Origin: Lachnospiraceae bacterium
Lineage (GTDB): Bacteria > Bacillota > Clostridia > Lachnospirales > Lachnospiraceae
Assembly (NCBI GenBank): GCA_910574185.1
Contig: CAJSZQ010000003.1
Span: 1-64,000, forward strand
DNA: 64,000 nucleotides
Direction of reading: 5' to 3'
Shown: positions 35,975 to 47,023 of the stretch, piece after piece
Position numbering within the stretch: the stretch's first letter is position 1
Layout of the letters: each line of letters begins with the position of its first letter
Position numbers and translations under genes: made by a program
Notes under the pieces: generated by a model
The model's database searches: none
What the model was told of the DNA's origin: nothing
Seen by the model: the letters and a program-made list of their open reading frames with translations, nothing else

Positions 35975-37291
35975 CTATCCCACCGTCACTCCCTGATAGA
36001 ATAATTCCAGAATCTCTTTATAAGTCTTCCCTTTCTTTGCCATCTCATTCGCCCCGTTCTGGCTCATTCCGATTCCATGTCCATAGCCGCCGCCTTCAAT
36101 GATGTATGTATTCTCCTGCTTCGTTATTGTAAAGAAAGCGCTGGGTAACAGTTTCTGACTATCCACTGTCGTACCGTCGTTTTTGACTATTGTATACCCT
36201 GCTCCTCCAAGCGCTGTCCGAATCTTATTTTCCGTTGCCACAGTAACTGTATTTTCCGTACCTGTGGCAGTCAGTTCCAGCGCTATGTCTCCTGGTCCGC
36301 GTTTTGTAACCTCCACATTTTGTAATGTACCGAGATTCTTATTCGCATATCCGCCAATCAATCCGGCAAGAGTTTCCGCACTGATTTCAGCCCTCCAGTG
36401 ATACCATGGAAGCTCCTTTTCATAGTCTCCTCCCTCATCGCATATTTGAACATTCTGAAGATAAGCGTTCCCTTCATTGGGCGCGCTGCCCCATGCCTCC
36501 ATCGTCGTCGTTCTGCCGCAGGAAGTGGAATAATAATAAGTTGTCGCTATATTTTCCTGATAGCGCACCACCTCTCCCGCAGTCTCTGTCACAGCTTTTG
36601 AACTGCTCTCCGCCGTATAGCTATTGTTATACACTTGAAATTCTGTACTGTCATTAACATGAGCCTCATACTCGGGATATGCATAATCTCCCATCTGTCT
36701 CACAGCATAGCTTCTCGCACACACTGCCTGTGCTTTTAACGCTTCCATTTCATAAGAAGAAGGCATCTCGCTTGGCACCACCTTGCACAGATACTGGTCC
36801 AGTGGAAGCTCATTAATAATCGCCATGCCTTCCTCTCCAGACCAGACCTCTATCGTACCTGCATAAGCAGGGATTCCACAGCCACGTTCAATATTCTCTA
36901 CACGAACCTCCTCTCCCTCACGCAAGGGACGCACCAAAACTCTTCCTTCCCCAAATCTTGAATCATCCGGCGCAAGGGTAAGAATACCGTCTTTCCATTC
37001 CTCCTCCTTATCCCCGTAAGAAACTAACAGACCGCCGTCCGCTCCTAAACTGACCGAGTCGTGCAGAAAATCCCCATAACCGGAAGTCATAAGAAGCACC
37101 CGGATATTATCAGCCGGAACAGAGCCTTGATTCTTCTGAGCGGAATCCTCTTCCGGCAGTTCCAACTCACTCTCTGTATTCCCTTTTAATTTTCCAGTAT
37201 CCGTCCCTGTAAAACGAATTATCCCCAAAATTACGCACAGCATTGCCATAACGCCCAATATATATCCAAAGTTTCGATTTCTTCCTGTCAT
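35975..37291 (-). CDS. SpoIID/LytB domain protein
   Basis: The 438-residue protein has an N-terminal membrane anchor (about 10-30) and a SpoIID domain (about 165-438): NELPLDQYLCKVVPSEMPSS, LKAQAVCARSYAV, a YYSTSCGRTT stretch, and the end segment YGHGIGMSQNGANEMAKKG. SpoIID proteins are lytic transglycosylases acting on peptidoglycan during spore engulfment. The start at 37291 has GGAG upstream. As no other sporulation genes are nearby, it could be a paralogue with a general cell-wall role. Confidence 0.85.
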   Translation of the reverse strand: MTGRNRNFGYILGVMAMLCVILGIIRFTGTDTGKLKGNTESELELPEEDSAQKNQGSVPADNIRVLLMTSGYGDFLHDSVSLGADGGLLVSYGDKEEEWKDGILTLAPDDSRFGEGRVLVRPLREGEEVRVENIERGCGIPAYAGTIEVWSGEEGMAIINELPLDQYLCKVVPSEMPSSYEMEALKAQAVCARSYAVRQMGDYAYPEYEAHVNDSTEFQVYNNSYTAESSSKAVTETAGEVVRYQENIATTYYYSTSCGRTTTMEAWGSAPNEGNAYLQNVQICDEGGDYEKELPWYHWRAEISAETLAGLIGGYANKNLGTLQNVEVTKRGPGDIALELTATGTENTVTVATENKIRTALGGAGYTIVKNDGTTVDSQKLLPSAFFTITKQENTYIIEGGGYGHGIGMSQNGANEMAKKGKTYKEILELFYQGVTVG

Positions 37292-37390
37292 CTTCTCCGC
37301 CTCTTGTCCTTCTTTTCTCTTAAGTGTATGTATGATTTTACCAAATGATACGTCCTGAAGTATTTCCTGCAAACATTCAGTATATAGAAA

Positions 37391-37619
37391 AAGAACGGCC
37401 TTACGGCCGTCCTTTCATCTTTGGTACATCCCCAAAATGCCGGTTCCTGTATTTTGACTCCTAGCCATAGCTAGGTGGGTGTCCGCATCCGCTTTTCTGT
37501 CTTCCCCTGCGCAAATCGGAGGCCTGACATATTACGGAGATATAAGAGTCCCGTTTAAAGTTTTGTAGGTTCAAAATAACAGGAATTATCGTACATCCCA
37601 GGTTGCTGGTATTATTATA
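37391..37619 (-). ncRNA. ssrS: 6S RNA with promoter and terminator
   Basis: A leftward -10 TATAAT (37614-37619) starts a transcript of about 215 nt. Its ends pair through CCTGTTATTTTGA (near 37572-37584) and TCAAAATACAGG (near 37446-37457). The interior has GGGACTC and CCCACCTAGC segments around a central bulge, as in Firmicutes 6S RNAs that bind RNA polymerase. A strong terminator (GGACGGCCGTAAGGCCGTTC then T-run, 37391-37416) follows. No reading frame is present. Identification is from structure and remembered sequence pattern, not a covariance search. Confidence 0.8.
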
Positions 37620-37732
37620 ACCCAAGATACGGCATTTTTCCACTATTTTAGTAAAAAATAGAATAAAAATTTTTCCAATAGTTACTGTTTCCCAGATAGC
37701 CGGTAAACAGCAGCTTGCAAAAGTAATCGCGC

Positions 37733-39121
37733 TTATTTGTTTGATGCGAAATATTCGCGAACCAGTTTTACCATGACTCCAGACAACAGGAAGAGAGCAA
37801 CTAAGTTCGGGATTGACATCAGTCCGTTACAGGTATCGGCAATACCCCATACCAAACCTAAGTCGATAGTAGCGCCTACAATAGCAACCAGCGCATAAAC
37901 TACATAGAACGGTTTTACAATCTTTGTTCCGAACACAAACTCTACACAGCGCGCACCGTAAAGCCCCCATCCAAGAATGGTGGAAAATGCGAAGCAGCAC
38001 ATAGCAATCGCTGTAAAGACAGATACCCAACCTCCATAAGTTGCGATAAATCCGGAAATTGTAAGCTCTGCTCCAGCCGCCTCTCCATATGTAATGCCAA
38101 CGCCGCTGCAAAGAATAACCAATGCAGTCAATGTACAAACTACGATGGTATCTGTAAATACCTCAAAGATTCCGTACAGCCCCTGCTTTACCGGCTGGTC
38201 CGTATCTGCACAGGAGTGCGCGATAGAACCGGTACCGATACCAGCCTCGTTAGAGAAGATACCGCGGGATACGCCTCGCTTCATACTTACAAAGAGACTT
38301 CCTACTACGCCGCCGGTAAAGGCTGACGGGTTGAACGCTCCGGCAAAAATAGACTGGAATACTGCCGGAACTGCGCCTGCATGCAGAATCACTACGCCAA
38401 AAGCTAAAATAATATAAAATGCTGCCATAAATGGAACTAATCTCTCTGTAACGCTTCCGATACGCTTTACGCCTCCCAGAAGCACGATTGCAACCAAAAT
38501 AGCAATTACAATACCAATACATAAATTCACAAAACCAAGACCGGAACTCTCTGCTATTCCATAATTTACCAGTGCAGAGTCAATCGACGCAACAATCGTA
38601 TTGACCTGGGTTGCATTACCGGTTCCCATTACTGTCAGAGCGCCAAGCAATGCATAAACACAGGCCATCCAGTACCAGTTCTTTCCAAGACCGTTCTTGA
38701 TATAATACATCGGTCCTCCTACGTAATCGCCTACTGCGTTTTTCTCACGAAAATGCACTGCCAGCGTTACCTCTGAGAATTTGGTACACATGCCAAGGAG
38801 TGCGGAAATCCACATCCAGAATACTGCTCCCGGACCGCCGATTGCAATTGCTCCGGCAACACCGGCAATATTACCAGTGCCGATGGTAGCCGCCAGTGCG
38901 GTACATACTGCCTGAAATGGTGTAATCGCCCCTTCTTTTGCTTCCTGCTTTTGAAAAATCTTACCGATTGTGTTCTTTAAAGCATATCCGAATTTGCGGA
39001 ACTGAATAAATCTAGTCCGAAAAGATAATACCAGACCAACACCGATAATGCAAATCATCGCCGGGACGCCCCAGACAAAATCATTTATAATTCCATTAAT
39101 GCGTTCAATTGTTTCTATCAT
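37733..39121 (-). CDS. Sodium:alanine symporter family (AGCS) protein
   Basis: The 462-residue transporter takes up alanine or glycine with sodium. Signatures include FQAVCTALAATIGTGNIAGV near residue 70, GGPGAVFWMWISALLGM, and SNEAGIGTGSIAHS near 290. About ten to eleven membrane helices are visible and length is normal. Its position just downstream of alanine dehydrogenase on the same strand suggests joint use of alanine. Confidence 0.95.
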   Translation of the reverse strand: MIETIERINGIINDFVWGVPAMICIIGVGLVLSFRTRFIQFRKFGYALKNTIGKIFQKQEAKEGAITPFQAVCTALAATIGTGNIAGVAGAIAIGGPGAVFWMWISALLGMCTKFSEVTLAVHFREKNAVGDYVGGPMYYIKNGLGKNWYWMACVYALLGALTVMGTGNATQVNTIVASIDSALVNYGIAESSGLGFVNLCIGIVIAILVAIVLLGGVKRIGSVTERLVPFMAAFYIILAFGVVILHAGAVPAVFQSIFAGAFNPSAFTGGVVGSLFVSMKRGVSRGIFSNEAGIGTGSIAHSCADTDQPVKQGLYGIFEVFTDTIVVCTLTALVILCSGVGITYGEAAGAELTISGFIATYGGWVSVFTAIAMCCFAFSTILGWGLYGARCVEFVFGTKIVKPFYVVYALVAIVGATIDLGLVWGIADTCNGLMSIPNLVALFLLSGVMVKLVREYFASNK

Positions 39122-39498
39122 ATTTTTCCTCTCTTCCTTTTAATCCATATCCTTTTGTATCCTTTTTAACCTTTTAATCCCTTTATTTCCTTTATTATTC
39201 TTTCCTGTTTCTATCCTGTAATTATCAAACAACCGCGTCCGGCTGAATCTGATAAATATGCAAAAAGCATATATTCCTGCAGGGAATCCCTTCCTGCCTG
39301 AAACATTCTTTCTTTTCCAATTATATACAAATCCATTGAAATCTGCGGCTATGTCATACACAGAAGATACCTGCCGCCGGCAGTTTCTCTGCATTCGATG
39401 GCATAAAAATGGGGAGCGTAAGGACCCCATACTGTTCTTAACCGCTCCCCCTGCTTGAATGTGTACTTAACGAATTACTAATGTTCGTTAAGGTATGA
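39122..39498 (-). other. Region between ald and the symporter, with terminator
   Basis: A hairpin GGGGAGCG/CGCTCCCC at 39411-39450 followed leftward by ATTTTT is the likely ald terminator. A second inverted repeat, TTAACGAA/TTCGTTAA, lies at 39467-39494. The rest (39130-39400) shows pyrimidine-rich stretches and no frame I can support; the symporter promoter should lie here. Confidence 0.65.
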
Positions 39499-40611
39499 TT
39501 AGATTAATGAGCGTGGATCTGTGTATTCCTCGTTGTAGCTGTCTGCCACATTCTTACAGGTCAACTTGCCATCGTAAGTATTGATTGCAGAATAGATAAC
39601 ATCATTATCTTTGCATGCCTGCTCCAATCCCTTATTTGCAATCTGGAGACCGTAGCTTAAGGTCGCGTTGGTAAGTGCAATCGTAGATGTTCTCGGAACT
39701 GCTCCTGGCATATTACCTACGCAGTAATGAACTACACCGTCCACGATAAATACCGGATCATCATGGTATGTAACCTTGGTTGTCTCGCCGCATCCACCCT
39801 GGTCAACTGCAACGTCTACGAAAACTGCGCCCGGCTTCATCTCCTTTAAATATTTCTTCTTGAAAATCTTCGGTGCAGATTTTCCAGGAATCAGAACGCT
39901 TCCGATTACTAAGTCTGCTTCCTTAACAGCCTTCTCAATGTTCGCATCGGTAGAAACCAGCGTCTGGATTCTTGCTCCGAAAATATCGTCCAGATAAGCC
40001 AGCCTCTGAAGATTGATATCCATGATGGTTACGTTAGCGCCCATACCTACAGCAATTTTACAAGCGTTCGTTCCAACAGAACCGCCGCCTAAAATTACAA
40101 CATTTGCCTTTGGTGTTCCAGGTACGCCTGCTAACAGTACGCCTTCTCCGCCGTAAAGTTTCTCCAAATACTTTGCGCCTTCCTGAATACTTAAGCGTCC
40201 TGCAATCTGGCTCATAGGCGCCAGAAGCGGGATGCTTCCGTTTCTCTCAATCAGCGTCTCGTAAGCAACGCCCTTAACCTTAGAATTTAACAGAGCGTCT
40301 GTCTGCGGTCTGTCTGCCGCAAGATGCAGATATGTGTAAAGAATCAGTCCTTCATGGAATAACGGATACTCTTCCGGAAGAGGCTCTTTCACCTTAACCA
40401 TCATTTCTACGCTGTCCCACACTTCCTTTGCGCTATCGATCATCTTCGCACCGGCAGCCACATACTCTTCATCTGTAAATCCGGAACCAAGACCTGCTCC
40501 AACCTCAACCAAAACTTCATGACCTGCATTCACATAGCTCTTCGCATTGTCCGGTGTCATACCTACGCGAAATTCGTTATTTTTGATTTCCTTTACACAT
40601 CCGATTCTCAT
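39499..40611 (-). CDS. ald: Alanine dehydrogenase
   Basis: The 370-residue enzyme interconverts L-alanine and pyruvate with NAD. It starts with the family N-terminus (MRIGCVKEIKNNEFRVGMTP), carries the substrate-binding Lys in VKVKEPLPEEY and the Rossmann motif VILGGGSVGTNACKIA near 170. AGGAGG precedes the ATG. It lies upstream of an alanine symporter on the same strand but with a terminator between. Confidence 0.97.
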   Translation of the reverse strand: MRIGCVKEIKNNEFRVGMTPDNAKSYVNAGHEVLVEVGAGLGSGFTDEEYVAAGAKMIDSAKEVWDSVEMMVKVKEPLPEEYPLFHEGLILYTYLHLAADRPQTDALLNSKVKGVAYETLIERNGSIPLLAPMSQIAGRLSIQEGAKYLEKLYGGEGVLLAGVPGTPKANVVILGGGSVGTNACKIAVGMGANVTIMDINLQRLAYLDDIFGARIQTLVSTDANIEKAVKEADLVIGSVLIPGKSAPKIFKKKYLKEMKPGAVFVDVAVDQGGCGETTKVTYHDDPVFIVDGVVHYCVGNMPGAVPRTSTIALTNATLSYGLQIANKGLEQACKDNDVIYSAINTYDGKLTCKNVADSYNEEYTDPRSLI

Positions 40612-40991
40612 TTCTCAAATCCTCCTAAATAATAATAAATAGTTAAAACGGTTATTGAAGAATATTATTCAAATTATTTTACTTGTGAAGAATATTCGTC
40701 TATGGCTTTAGTATATTTCAACAAATTTTATTTGTCAAGAAAAGATATTTTGTTAACTATCACGATAAATGTGTAACAAGCCTGTTAAAATATCGTCGAG
40801 AAACGTCAGTTAGAGGTTGCGTATGAGGCAGGATTAATTGAAGCGGGGAAACTGTGAATATCCCGTCTGTATTGTCGCTGTATTTTGGGCGATTTTTTCA
40901 TTTGACCAGTCCCACCATTTGATACAAAGCAAAAAAGAGAGCCGCTTTTCTTTAAGCAACTCCCCATAATTACTTTTGATATATTATTTTT
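40612..40991. other. Intergenic region upstream of ald
   Basis: AT-rich DNA that should hold the ald promoter. A rightward frame fragment at about 40791-40858 (NIVEKRQLEVAYEAGLIEAG, then KL and stop) looks like the end of a protein but has no start. A short hairpin is not evident. Together with the broken nuclease gene next to it, this suggests a small scar of lost accessory DNA. Confidence 0.35.
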
Positions 40992-41617
40992 CTAAGGGCA
41001 TCTATTAGACAGCTCACTTTCTATTTCCTCTACTGTCGGCAGGCTACTCTTAAATTCCTCACGAAGCACCTTTGTCAATTCATATTCCGCAATCCCGTTT
41101 GGCTGAGAGATATCATCGAGTGCATATTCAGCGACAACATCATCTTTATCTTTGCAAATAAGTATTCCTATTGTCGGATTATCCTGCTCCGTTTTCATCT
41201 GTTTATTGACAGCCGTGACATAAAAATTTAATTTACCCGCAAACTCTGGTTTGAATTTTCCGTTTTTAGCTCCACAACAACATAACAATGGAGACAGACA
41301 TGGTAAAAAAGTAAATCCATATAGAAATCACTTTCACCGACATGCAAATGCACTTGCCTGCCAAGATACGAAAAACCTGACATATTAGGAAAAGTTTTTC
41401 GTAAATCCTTGCTCATTGTCGCAAGAAACGACTCTCCCCATTTCGCATTTTTTTGCTTGACAACAATATCTCTGCCTATATCCCAATACAAATCAAGCAA
41501 CTCATAATTTACCTTAACAGAAGCCTTTATCTGGCTATGTTTTATTCTGTCTTTTATATTTTCTATCCATACTTTATATTCATCATCCACAACAAAGCCA
41601 ACCTCACTGCCCGCCAT
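40992..41617 (-). pseudogene. PDDEXK nuclease (DUF1016/YhcG family) pseudogene
   Basis: The first frame (from 41617) reads the DUF1016 N-terminal domain (YELLDLYWDIGRDIVVKQ, WGESFLATMSKDLRKTFP), jumps after GFSYLGRQ to HLHVGESDFYMDLLFYHV, and fails after VVVELKT. The second frame (to 40992) supplies the expected remainder (GKFKPEFAGKLNFYVTAVNK ... NPTIGILICKDKDD). The middle helical region of the normal, roughly 350-residue protein is missing and there is a frameshift near 41260. The nuclease core residues (ESDFYMDLLF, VVELK) are still visible. Confidence 0.85.
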
Positions 41618-41845
41618 TTTTATATTCCTCCAATCAGTATATCCTATCCCATGCCTGTATATGTGTACTTGGTCTTACCATACATACACGAATCTTTCCA
41701 CTTTCTCAAATGAAACAACGGTATTAGATTTTCACCAATGCCACTTTCAAAGTCAATTATAAATAAGTTCTGCGAAATTAATTTCGTCCGCCTGTTGTCT
41801 GCTGCAATTCATGAATTGTGTCCATTTTAATTCTCTAAAATGCTC

Positions 41846-41878
41846 AAAGGGACATTTCCTTATGTGAAATGTCCCTTT
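41846..41878 (-). terminator. pckA terminator
   Basis: Perfect 13-bp arms AAAGGGACATTTC/GAAATGTCCCTTT, 45 bases after the pckA stop. The leftward tail is only moderately T-rich. The rest of 41618-41845 shows no supported gene. Confidence 0.75.
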
Positions 41879-41922
41879 CGCGCCTGTTTTTATATGACAG
41901 TAAACGAATATTTCTCTGATTT

Positions 41923-43527
41923 TTATAACTGCGGACCTGCAGAAACAAGCGCTTTTCCAGCCTCATTTCCTTCATATTTGGCAAAGTTCTTGATGAATCT
42001 TCCAGCCAAATCTTTTGCTTTGGTCTCCCACTCTGCAGCGTCTGCATAAGTATCGCGTGGATCAAGAATTCCTGTGTCTACGCCGTTAAGCTCTGTAGGT
42101 ACTTCAAGGTTAAAGTATGGAATCTTCTTGGTCGGTGCATTCTTAATATCTCCGTTTAAGATTGCGTCAATAATTCCGCGGGTATCTTTAATGGAGATAC
42201 GCTTTCCACTTCCATTCCAGCCTGTATTCACAAGGTAAGCCTTTGCTCCGCTCATCTCCATTCTCTTAACCAGCTCTTCTGCATATTTGGTTGGATGCAG
42301 CTCTAAGAAAGCCTGGCCGAAACATGCGGAGAAGGTAGGCGTCGGCTCGGTAATTCCGCGCTCTGTACCTGCAAGCTTTGCAGTAAAGCCTGACAGGAAA
42401 TAATACTTGGTCTGCTCTGGCGTCAGAACGGATACCGGCGGAAGTACGCCGAATGCGTCTGCTGACAAAAAGATTACTTCTTTCGCTGCCGGCGCTGCCG
42501 ATACCGGACGTACAATCTTCTCGATATGGTCGATTGGATAAGATACACGTGTATTCTCTGTCACGCTCTTATCTGCAAAATCAATCTTGCCCTCTGCGTC
42601 CAGCGTTACATTCTCAAGAAGAGCGTTGCGCTTAATTGCATTGTAGATATCCGGCTCGGATTCTTTGTCAAGGTTGATAACCTTTGCATAGCAGCCGCCC
42701 TCAAAGTTAAATACGCCGTTATCATCCCAGCCATGCTCGTCATCACCAATCAGAAGACGCTTCGGATCCGTTGACAGAGTTGTTTTACCTGTTCCGGACA
42801 GACCAAAGAAGATAGCTGTGTTCTCTCCGTTCATATCTGTATTTGCTGAACAGTGCATAGCAGCAATACCCTTCAGCGGCAGATAGTAGTTCATCATAGA
42901 GAACATACCTTTCTTCATTTCTCCGCCGTACCATGTATTTGCAATTACCTGCTCGCGGCTGGTAATATTGAACATAGCAACCGTCTCGGAATGAAGACCC
43001 AGTTCTTTATAATTCTCTACTTTCGCTTTGGAAGCATTGTAAACTACAAAGTCCGGCTCGAAGTTTTCCAACTCTTTTTCGGTCGGTGTAATAAACATAT
43101 TCTTAACGAAATGAGCCTGCCATGCAACTTCCATAATAAACCGGATTGCCATACGCGTATCAGCATTTGTTCCGCAGAAAGCATCCACAACAAACAATCT
43201 CTTATCAGACAGCTCTTTGATAGCGATATCTTTGACTGCCGCCCAGGTTTCCTCAGAAGCCGGATGATTATCGTTCTTATACTCGTCAGTAGTCCACCAT
43301 ACCGTATCCTTTGAGTTCTCGTCCATAACAATGAATTTGTCTTTCGGCGAACGTCCCGTATAAATACCGGTCATAACATTCACCGCGCCCAGCTCGCTTA
43401 CCTGACCTTTTTCAAACCCCTCAAGTTCCGGTTTGGTCTCTTCTTCAAATAACAATTCATAAGAAGGATTATAAACGATTTCTGTAGTTCCTGTAATTCC
43501 ATACTTAGTTAAATCAATCTTTGCCAT
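41923..43527 (-). CDS. pckA: Phosphoenolpyruvate carboxykinase (ATP)
   Basis: The 534-residue enzyme converts oxaloacetate and ATP to phosphoenolpyruvate, CO2 and ADP, or the reverse in fermenting gut clostridia. Signatures are the P-loop [11 protein letters not shown] (about 240-250), [11 protein letters not shown], and the C-terminal [19 protein letters not shown]. The start at 43527 ([11 protein letters not shown]) fits the family; its ribosome site is weak (GGGG 12 bases before). It is monocistronic, with its own terminator. Confidence 0.97.
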   Translation of the reverse strand: MAKIDLTKYGITGTTEIVYNPSYELLFEEETKPELEGFEKGQVSELGAVNVMTGIYTGRSPKDKFIVMDENSKDTVWWTTDEYKNDNHPASEETWAAVKDIAIKELSDKRLFVVDAFCGTNADTRMAIRFIMEVAWQAHFVKNMFITPTEKELENFEPDFVVYNASKAKVENYKELGLHSETVAMFNITSREQVIANTWYGGEMKKGMFSMMNYYLPLKGIAAMHCSANTDMNGENTAIFFGLSGTGKTTLSTDPKRLLIGDDEHGWDDNGVFNFEGGCYAKVINLDKESEPDIYNAIKRNALLENVTLDAEGKIDFADKSVTENTRVSYPIDHIEKIVRPVSAAPAAKEVIFLSADAFGVLPPVSVLTPEQTKYYFLSGFTAKLAGTERGITEPTPTFSACFGQAFLELHPTKYAEELVKRMEMSGAKAYLVNTGWNGSGKRISIKDTRGIIDAILNGDIKNAPTKKIPYFNLEVPTELNGVDTGILDPRDTYADAAEWETKAKDLAGRFIKNFAKYEGNEAGKALVSAGPQL

Positions 43528-43664
43528 GTTCGTTTTGACCCCATTTCTTAATATTAATATTCGCAACACAATTCTGTGTCCCGTTTATATTATACATATC
43601 TTAGAAAAAAAATCAACTTATTTTTCGTTATTTTTTTCACATATCACTTTTTTCTCTGTTTTGC

Positions 43665-45155
43665 CTATAAATTCAACAGATTTCTCACTGTTTGTTCCAT
43701 ATTATCCACATCACATTCCAGCGTATGAAGAATATCCGCATTCAATATTTCCTTAATTGCCCCTGGAAGCTCTGTCCCAGATACGCGCTTCAACTCTTCC
43801 AAAAGAGGAAATTCATCTTTATCCCCATAGTTTTCGTCAATTGCAGTCATCACGCTCTTAACAAATTTATACGGACTTGCCGTAGACGCTACCACACATT
43901 TCGCCGTATCCTTCGTTCTGTTCCGGTACTCTCTGCATACGAAAGCCGCTACTGCCGTATGGGTGTCCATCACATATCCAGTCTCTTCATACACTTCGCG
44001 GATTGTGTCTGCGGTCTGTTTCTCTGATGCATATCCGGCCTCAAAATCCTTAAGCTCTGCCTTCATATCTTCGGTAATCTGATAGACGCCCTCTTCATTA
44101 AGGGCTCTCATAAGTTCCCGGTTTCTGCCGTCGTCACACCCGGCAGCCTGATAAATCAGACGCTCCAGATTACTGGAAATGAGAATATCCATAGAGGGCG
44201 ATGTGGTCAGTACAAATTCTCTGTGCTTCTTGTCATAAGTTCCTGTCTGGAAGAAATCAAACAGAACCTTATTCTCATTGGATGCACAAATCAACTTCCC
44301 AATCGGAATCCCCATCTGCTTTGCATAATACGCCGCCAGAATATTGCCAAAATTCCCAGTGGGCACTACTACATTGATTATCTCTCCAGACTGTATCTGT
44401 TCATTTTCCAAAAGCTTGGCATAGGCATATACATAGTAAACTACCTGGGGAACCAGGCGCCCGATATTAATGGAATTGGCTGATGAAAACTGATATCCGC
44501 AAGCCTCTAATTCCTTCCCAAGCTCCTTGTTCTCAAACAGAGCTTTGACACCGCTCTGAGCATTGTCAAAATTACCATGGATTGCCACAACTGCTACATT
44601 CTTTCCCTTCTGGGTGACCATCTGCAGCTCCTGTACTTTGCTGACGCCGTTCTTCGGATAAAATACAATAATACGGGTTCCCTCCACATCCGCAAAGCCT
44701 GCCATAGCCGCTTTCCCTGTATCACCGGAAGTCGCAGTCAAAATCACAATCTCATTCTGCACTTGATTTTTCTTTGCAGAGGTTGTCAGAAGATGAGGCA
44801 GAATTGACAACGCCATATCTTTAAAAGCAATTGTTGCCCCATGAAACAGCTCCAGATAATACGTATCGTCCACTTTAGCCAGCGGCGCGATTTCATCCGT
44901 ATCAAATTTAGCGTCATATGCTTTGCAGATACAATCCTTCAATTCTTCCTCTGTAAAATCCGTAAGAAATTCCTTCATTACTGCATAAGCCGTCTCCTGG
45001 TAAGTCATCCCCTTAAGCTCGTCCACAGATACGGACAACTTTGGAATCCGTTCCGGCACAAAAAGTCCTCCATCGTCTGCCAGCCCCTTTAAAATTGCCT
45101 GAGAAGCCGTTACCGTTATATCAGAGTTCCTCGTGCTTTTATATCGAATATTCAT
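43665..45155 (-). CDS. thrC: Threonine synthase
   Basis: The 496-residue PLP enzyme converts O-phosphohomoserine to threonine. The start MNIRYKSTRNSDITVTASQA is typical; the PLP lysine is in FHGATIAFKDMALS (near 112), and TATSGDTGKAAMAGF is the substrate-binding loop. The start at 45155 has AAAGGAC upstream; the longer frame to 45227 lacks support. It lies 102 bases after leuD and may share the leuCD transcript. Confidence 0.97.
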   Translation of the reverse strand: MNIRYKSTRNSDITVTASQAILKGLADDGGLFVPERIPKLSVSVDELKGMTYQETAYAVMKEFLTDFTEEELKDCICKAYDAKFDTDEIAPLAKVDDTYYLELFHGATIAFKDMALSILPHLLTTSAKKNQVQNEIVILTATSGDTGKAAMAGFADVEGTRIIVFYPKNGVSKVQELQMVTQKGKNVAVVAIHGNFDNAQSGVKALFENKELGKELEACGYQFSSANSINIGRLVPQVVYYVYAYAKLLENEQIQSGEIINVVVPTGNFGNILAAYYAKQMGIPIGKLICASNENKVLFDFFQTGTYDKKHREFVLTTSPSMDILISSNLERLIYQAAGCDDGRNRELMRALNEEGVYQITEDMKAELKDFEAGYASEKQTADTIREVYEETGYVMDTHTAVAAFVCREYRNRTKDTAKCVVASTASPYKFVKSVMTAIDENYGDKDEFPLLEELKRVSGTELPGAIKEILNADILHTLECDVDNMEQTVRNLLNL

Positions 45156-45257
45156 TGATTCTCTGTCCTTTCCCAGAATGTGTCTGAGCATTGCATTTTG
45201 AGGGATGCCATGCCAAGTTCCAAACACACTCTAAAACTTTCATACGCCCAACAGGAC

Positions 45258-45746
45258 TTATTTTTTGCGATTTGTATAGTTTACCAGGCCCCCGGCGGCA
45301 ATCAGCTCCTGCATAAATTCCGGAAACGCCTGACCCTGAAATTCAGTGTCTTTCGTGCGATTATAAATTCTGCCGCTGTCAAAATCAATCTCCACCTCGT
45401 CTCCGGCTTCAATCCCCTTCGCAGCTTCCGGACATTCAATAATTGGAAGTCCGATATTGATTGCATTCCGGTAAAAAATTCTTGCAAAGGTCTCCGCAAT
45501 TACACAACTTACCCCAGCCGTTTTCAGGCAGAGAGGCGCATGCTCTCTGGAAGAACCGCAACCAAAATTCTTATTGGCGACAATGATATCTCCCGGCTGA
45601 ACCTTCCCCGCAAATTCCGGGTCTATATCTACCATGGCATGGCTTGCCAGCTCTTTGGCGTCAAAAGAATTTAGATATCTTGCCGGAATAATTACGTCCG
45701 TATCTACATTATCTCCATATTTAAATACATGTCCCAACGCTTTCAT
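45258..45746 (-). CDS. leuD: 3-isopropylmalate dehydratase small subunit
   Basis: The 162-residue subunit forms the leucine-pathway isomerase with LeuC. Signatures are [16 protein letters not shown] near the start and [12 protein letters not shown] near 65. The start overlaps the leuC stop by four bases, giving translational coupling. Length is of the short archaeal/clostridial type. Confidence 0.96.
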   Translation of the reverse strand: MKALGHVFKYGDNVDTDVIIPARYLNSFDAKELASHAMVDIDPEFAGKVQPGDIIVANKNFGCGSSREHAPLCLKTAGVSCVIAETFARIFYRNAINIGLPIIECPEAAKGIEAGDEVEIDFDSGRIYNRTKDTEFQGQAFPEFMQELIAAGGLVNYTNRKK

Positions 45747-47023
45747 ACTCTGTCACCTCCAACTTTCTCCGGATTTGCAATATATCCCGCAATCGCGCTT
45801 GCCGCTGCGGTCTCCGGCGAAGCGAGATAAATCAGGGATTCCACGTGTCCCATTCTTCCCACAAAGTTACGATTCGTGGTAGATACACATTTCTCCCCTG
45901 CCGCCATAACGCCCATATGACCGCCCATACATGGTCCGCAGCTCGGCGTATTAACCGCGCATCCCGCATCTATAAAGATATCCAATAAGCCTTCCGCAAT
46001 ACATTGCTTATAAATCTTCTGCGTTGCCGGAACTACCATAACACGCACGTCCGAATGTACCGTATGGCCTTTTAGGACCGCCGCCGCCTTCCGCAAATCA
46101 GACATACGGCCATTCGTGCAAGAACCAATAACCACCTGGTCAATCTTAATCGGCTCCATCGCCTCTATCTCATCAATGGTTTTCGCATTGCCCGGAAGAT
46201 GCGGAAAAGCAACTGTCGGACGTACCTCAGCCAAATCTATCTCAACCACCTCGTCATATACCGCGTCCTCATCAGCCGTATATACCTTATATTCCTTCTT
46301 GCAGTGCTCTTTCAAGTATTCCTCCGTCTTGTCGTCAACCGGGAAAATACCATTCTTTGCACCCGCCTCGATTGCCATATTTGCAATCGTAAAACGGTCG
46401 TCCATCGAAAGATTTTCAATACCGTCTCCGGTAAATTCCATAGATTTATAAAGCGCGCCGTCCACGCCAATCCTGCCAATAATATGAATGATAATATCTT
46501 TTCCGCTGACATACTCCTTCGGCCTGCCCTTCAGAACAAACTTCATTGCACTCGGCACCTTAAACCACAATTCTCCCGTAGCCATTCCCGTAGAGATATC
46601 TGTCGTACCTACGCCGGTGGAAAATGCTCCCAGCGCTCCGTATGTACAGGTATGCGAATCCGCGCCGATAATACATTCGCCGGCCGTCACAACTCCCGCC
46701 TCTGGCAGAATCGCATGCTCCACGCCGGATTTACCCTGTTCAAAATACCAGCTCAATCCCTGCTCTTTTGCAAACTCCCGGATAGCCTTGGAATTTTCCG
46801 CCGATTTAATATCTTTATTCGGTGTAAAATGATCCGGAACCAGAACTACTTTATCTTTATCAAATACCTTATCTGCCATCTGTCTGAAAATCGGCAGAGC
46901 CATCGGTCCGGTGATGTCATTCGCCATAACCACATCCAGTTTCGCCATAACCAGCTGCCCTGCCTCCACACTGTCAAGACCCGCATGCGCTGCCAGAATC
47001 TTCTGTGTCATCGTCATTCCCAT
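45743..47023 (-). CDS. leuC: 3-isopropylmalate dehydratase large subunit
   Basis: The 426-residue aconitase-family subunit holds a 4Fe-4S cluster; the cysteines are seen in [11 protein letters not shown] and [17 protein letters not shown]. With LeuD it isomerises 2- to 3-isopropylmalate. AAGGAGG lies 11 bases before the ATG at 47023; an ATG six bases later is equally possible. leuA and leuB are not in the window. Element A3 lies directly upstream. Confidence 0.96.
   Translation of the reverse strand: MGMTMTQKILAAHAGLDSVEAGQLVMAKLDVVMANDITGPMALPIFRQMADKVFDKDKVVLVPDHFTPNKDIKSAENSKAIREFAKEQGLSWYFEQGKSGVEHAILPEAGVVTAGECIIGADSHTCTYGALGAFSTGVGTTDISTGMATGELWFKVPSAMKFVLKGRPKEYVSGKDIIIHIIGRIGVDGALYKSMEFTGDGIENLSMDDRFTIANMAIEAGAKNGIFPVDDKTEEYLKEHCKKEYKVYTADEDAVYDEVVEIDLAEVRPTVAFPHLPGNAKTIDEIEAMEPIKIDQVVIGSCTNGRMSDLRKAAAVLKGHTVHSDVRVMVVPATQKIYKQCIAEGLLDIFIDAGCAVNTPSCGPCMGGHMGVMAAGEKCVSTTNRNFVGRMGHVESLIYLASPETAAASAIAGYIANPEKVGGDRV

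Noticed and set aside
43528..43664. Riboswitch between thrC and pckA
   Set aside because: The region is AT-rich and short with no conserved motif that I can recognise.
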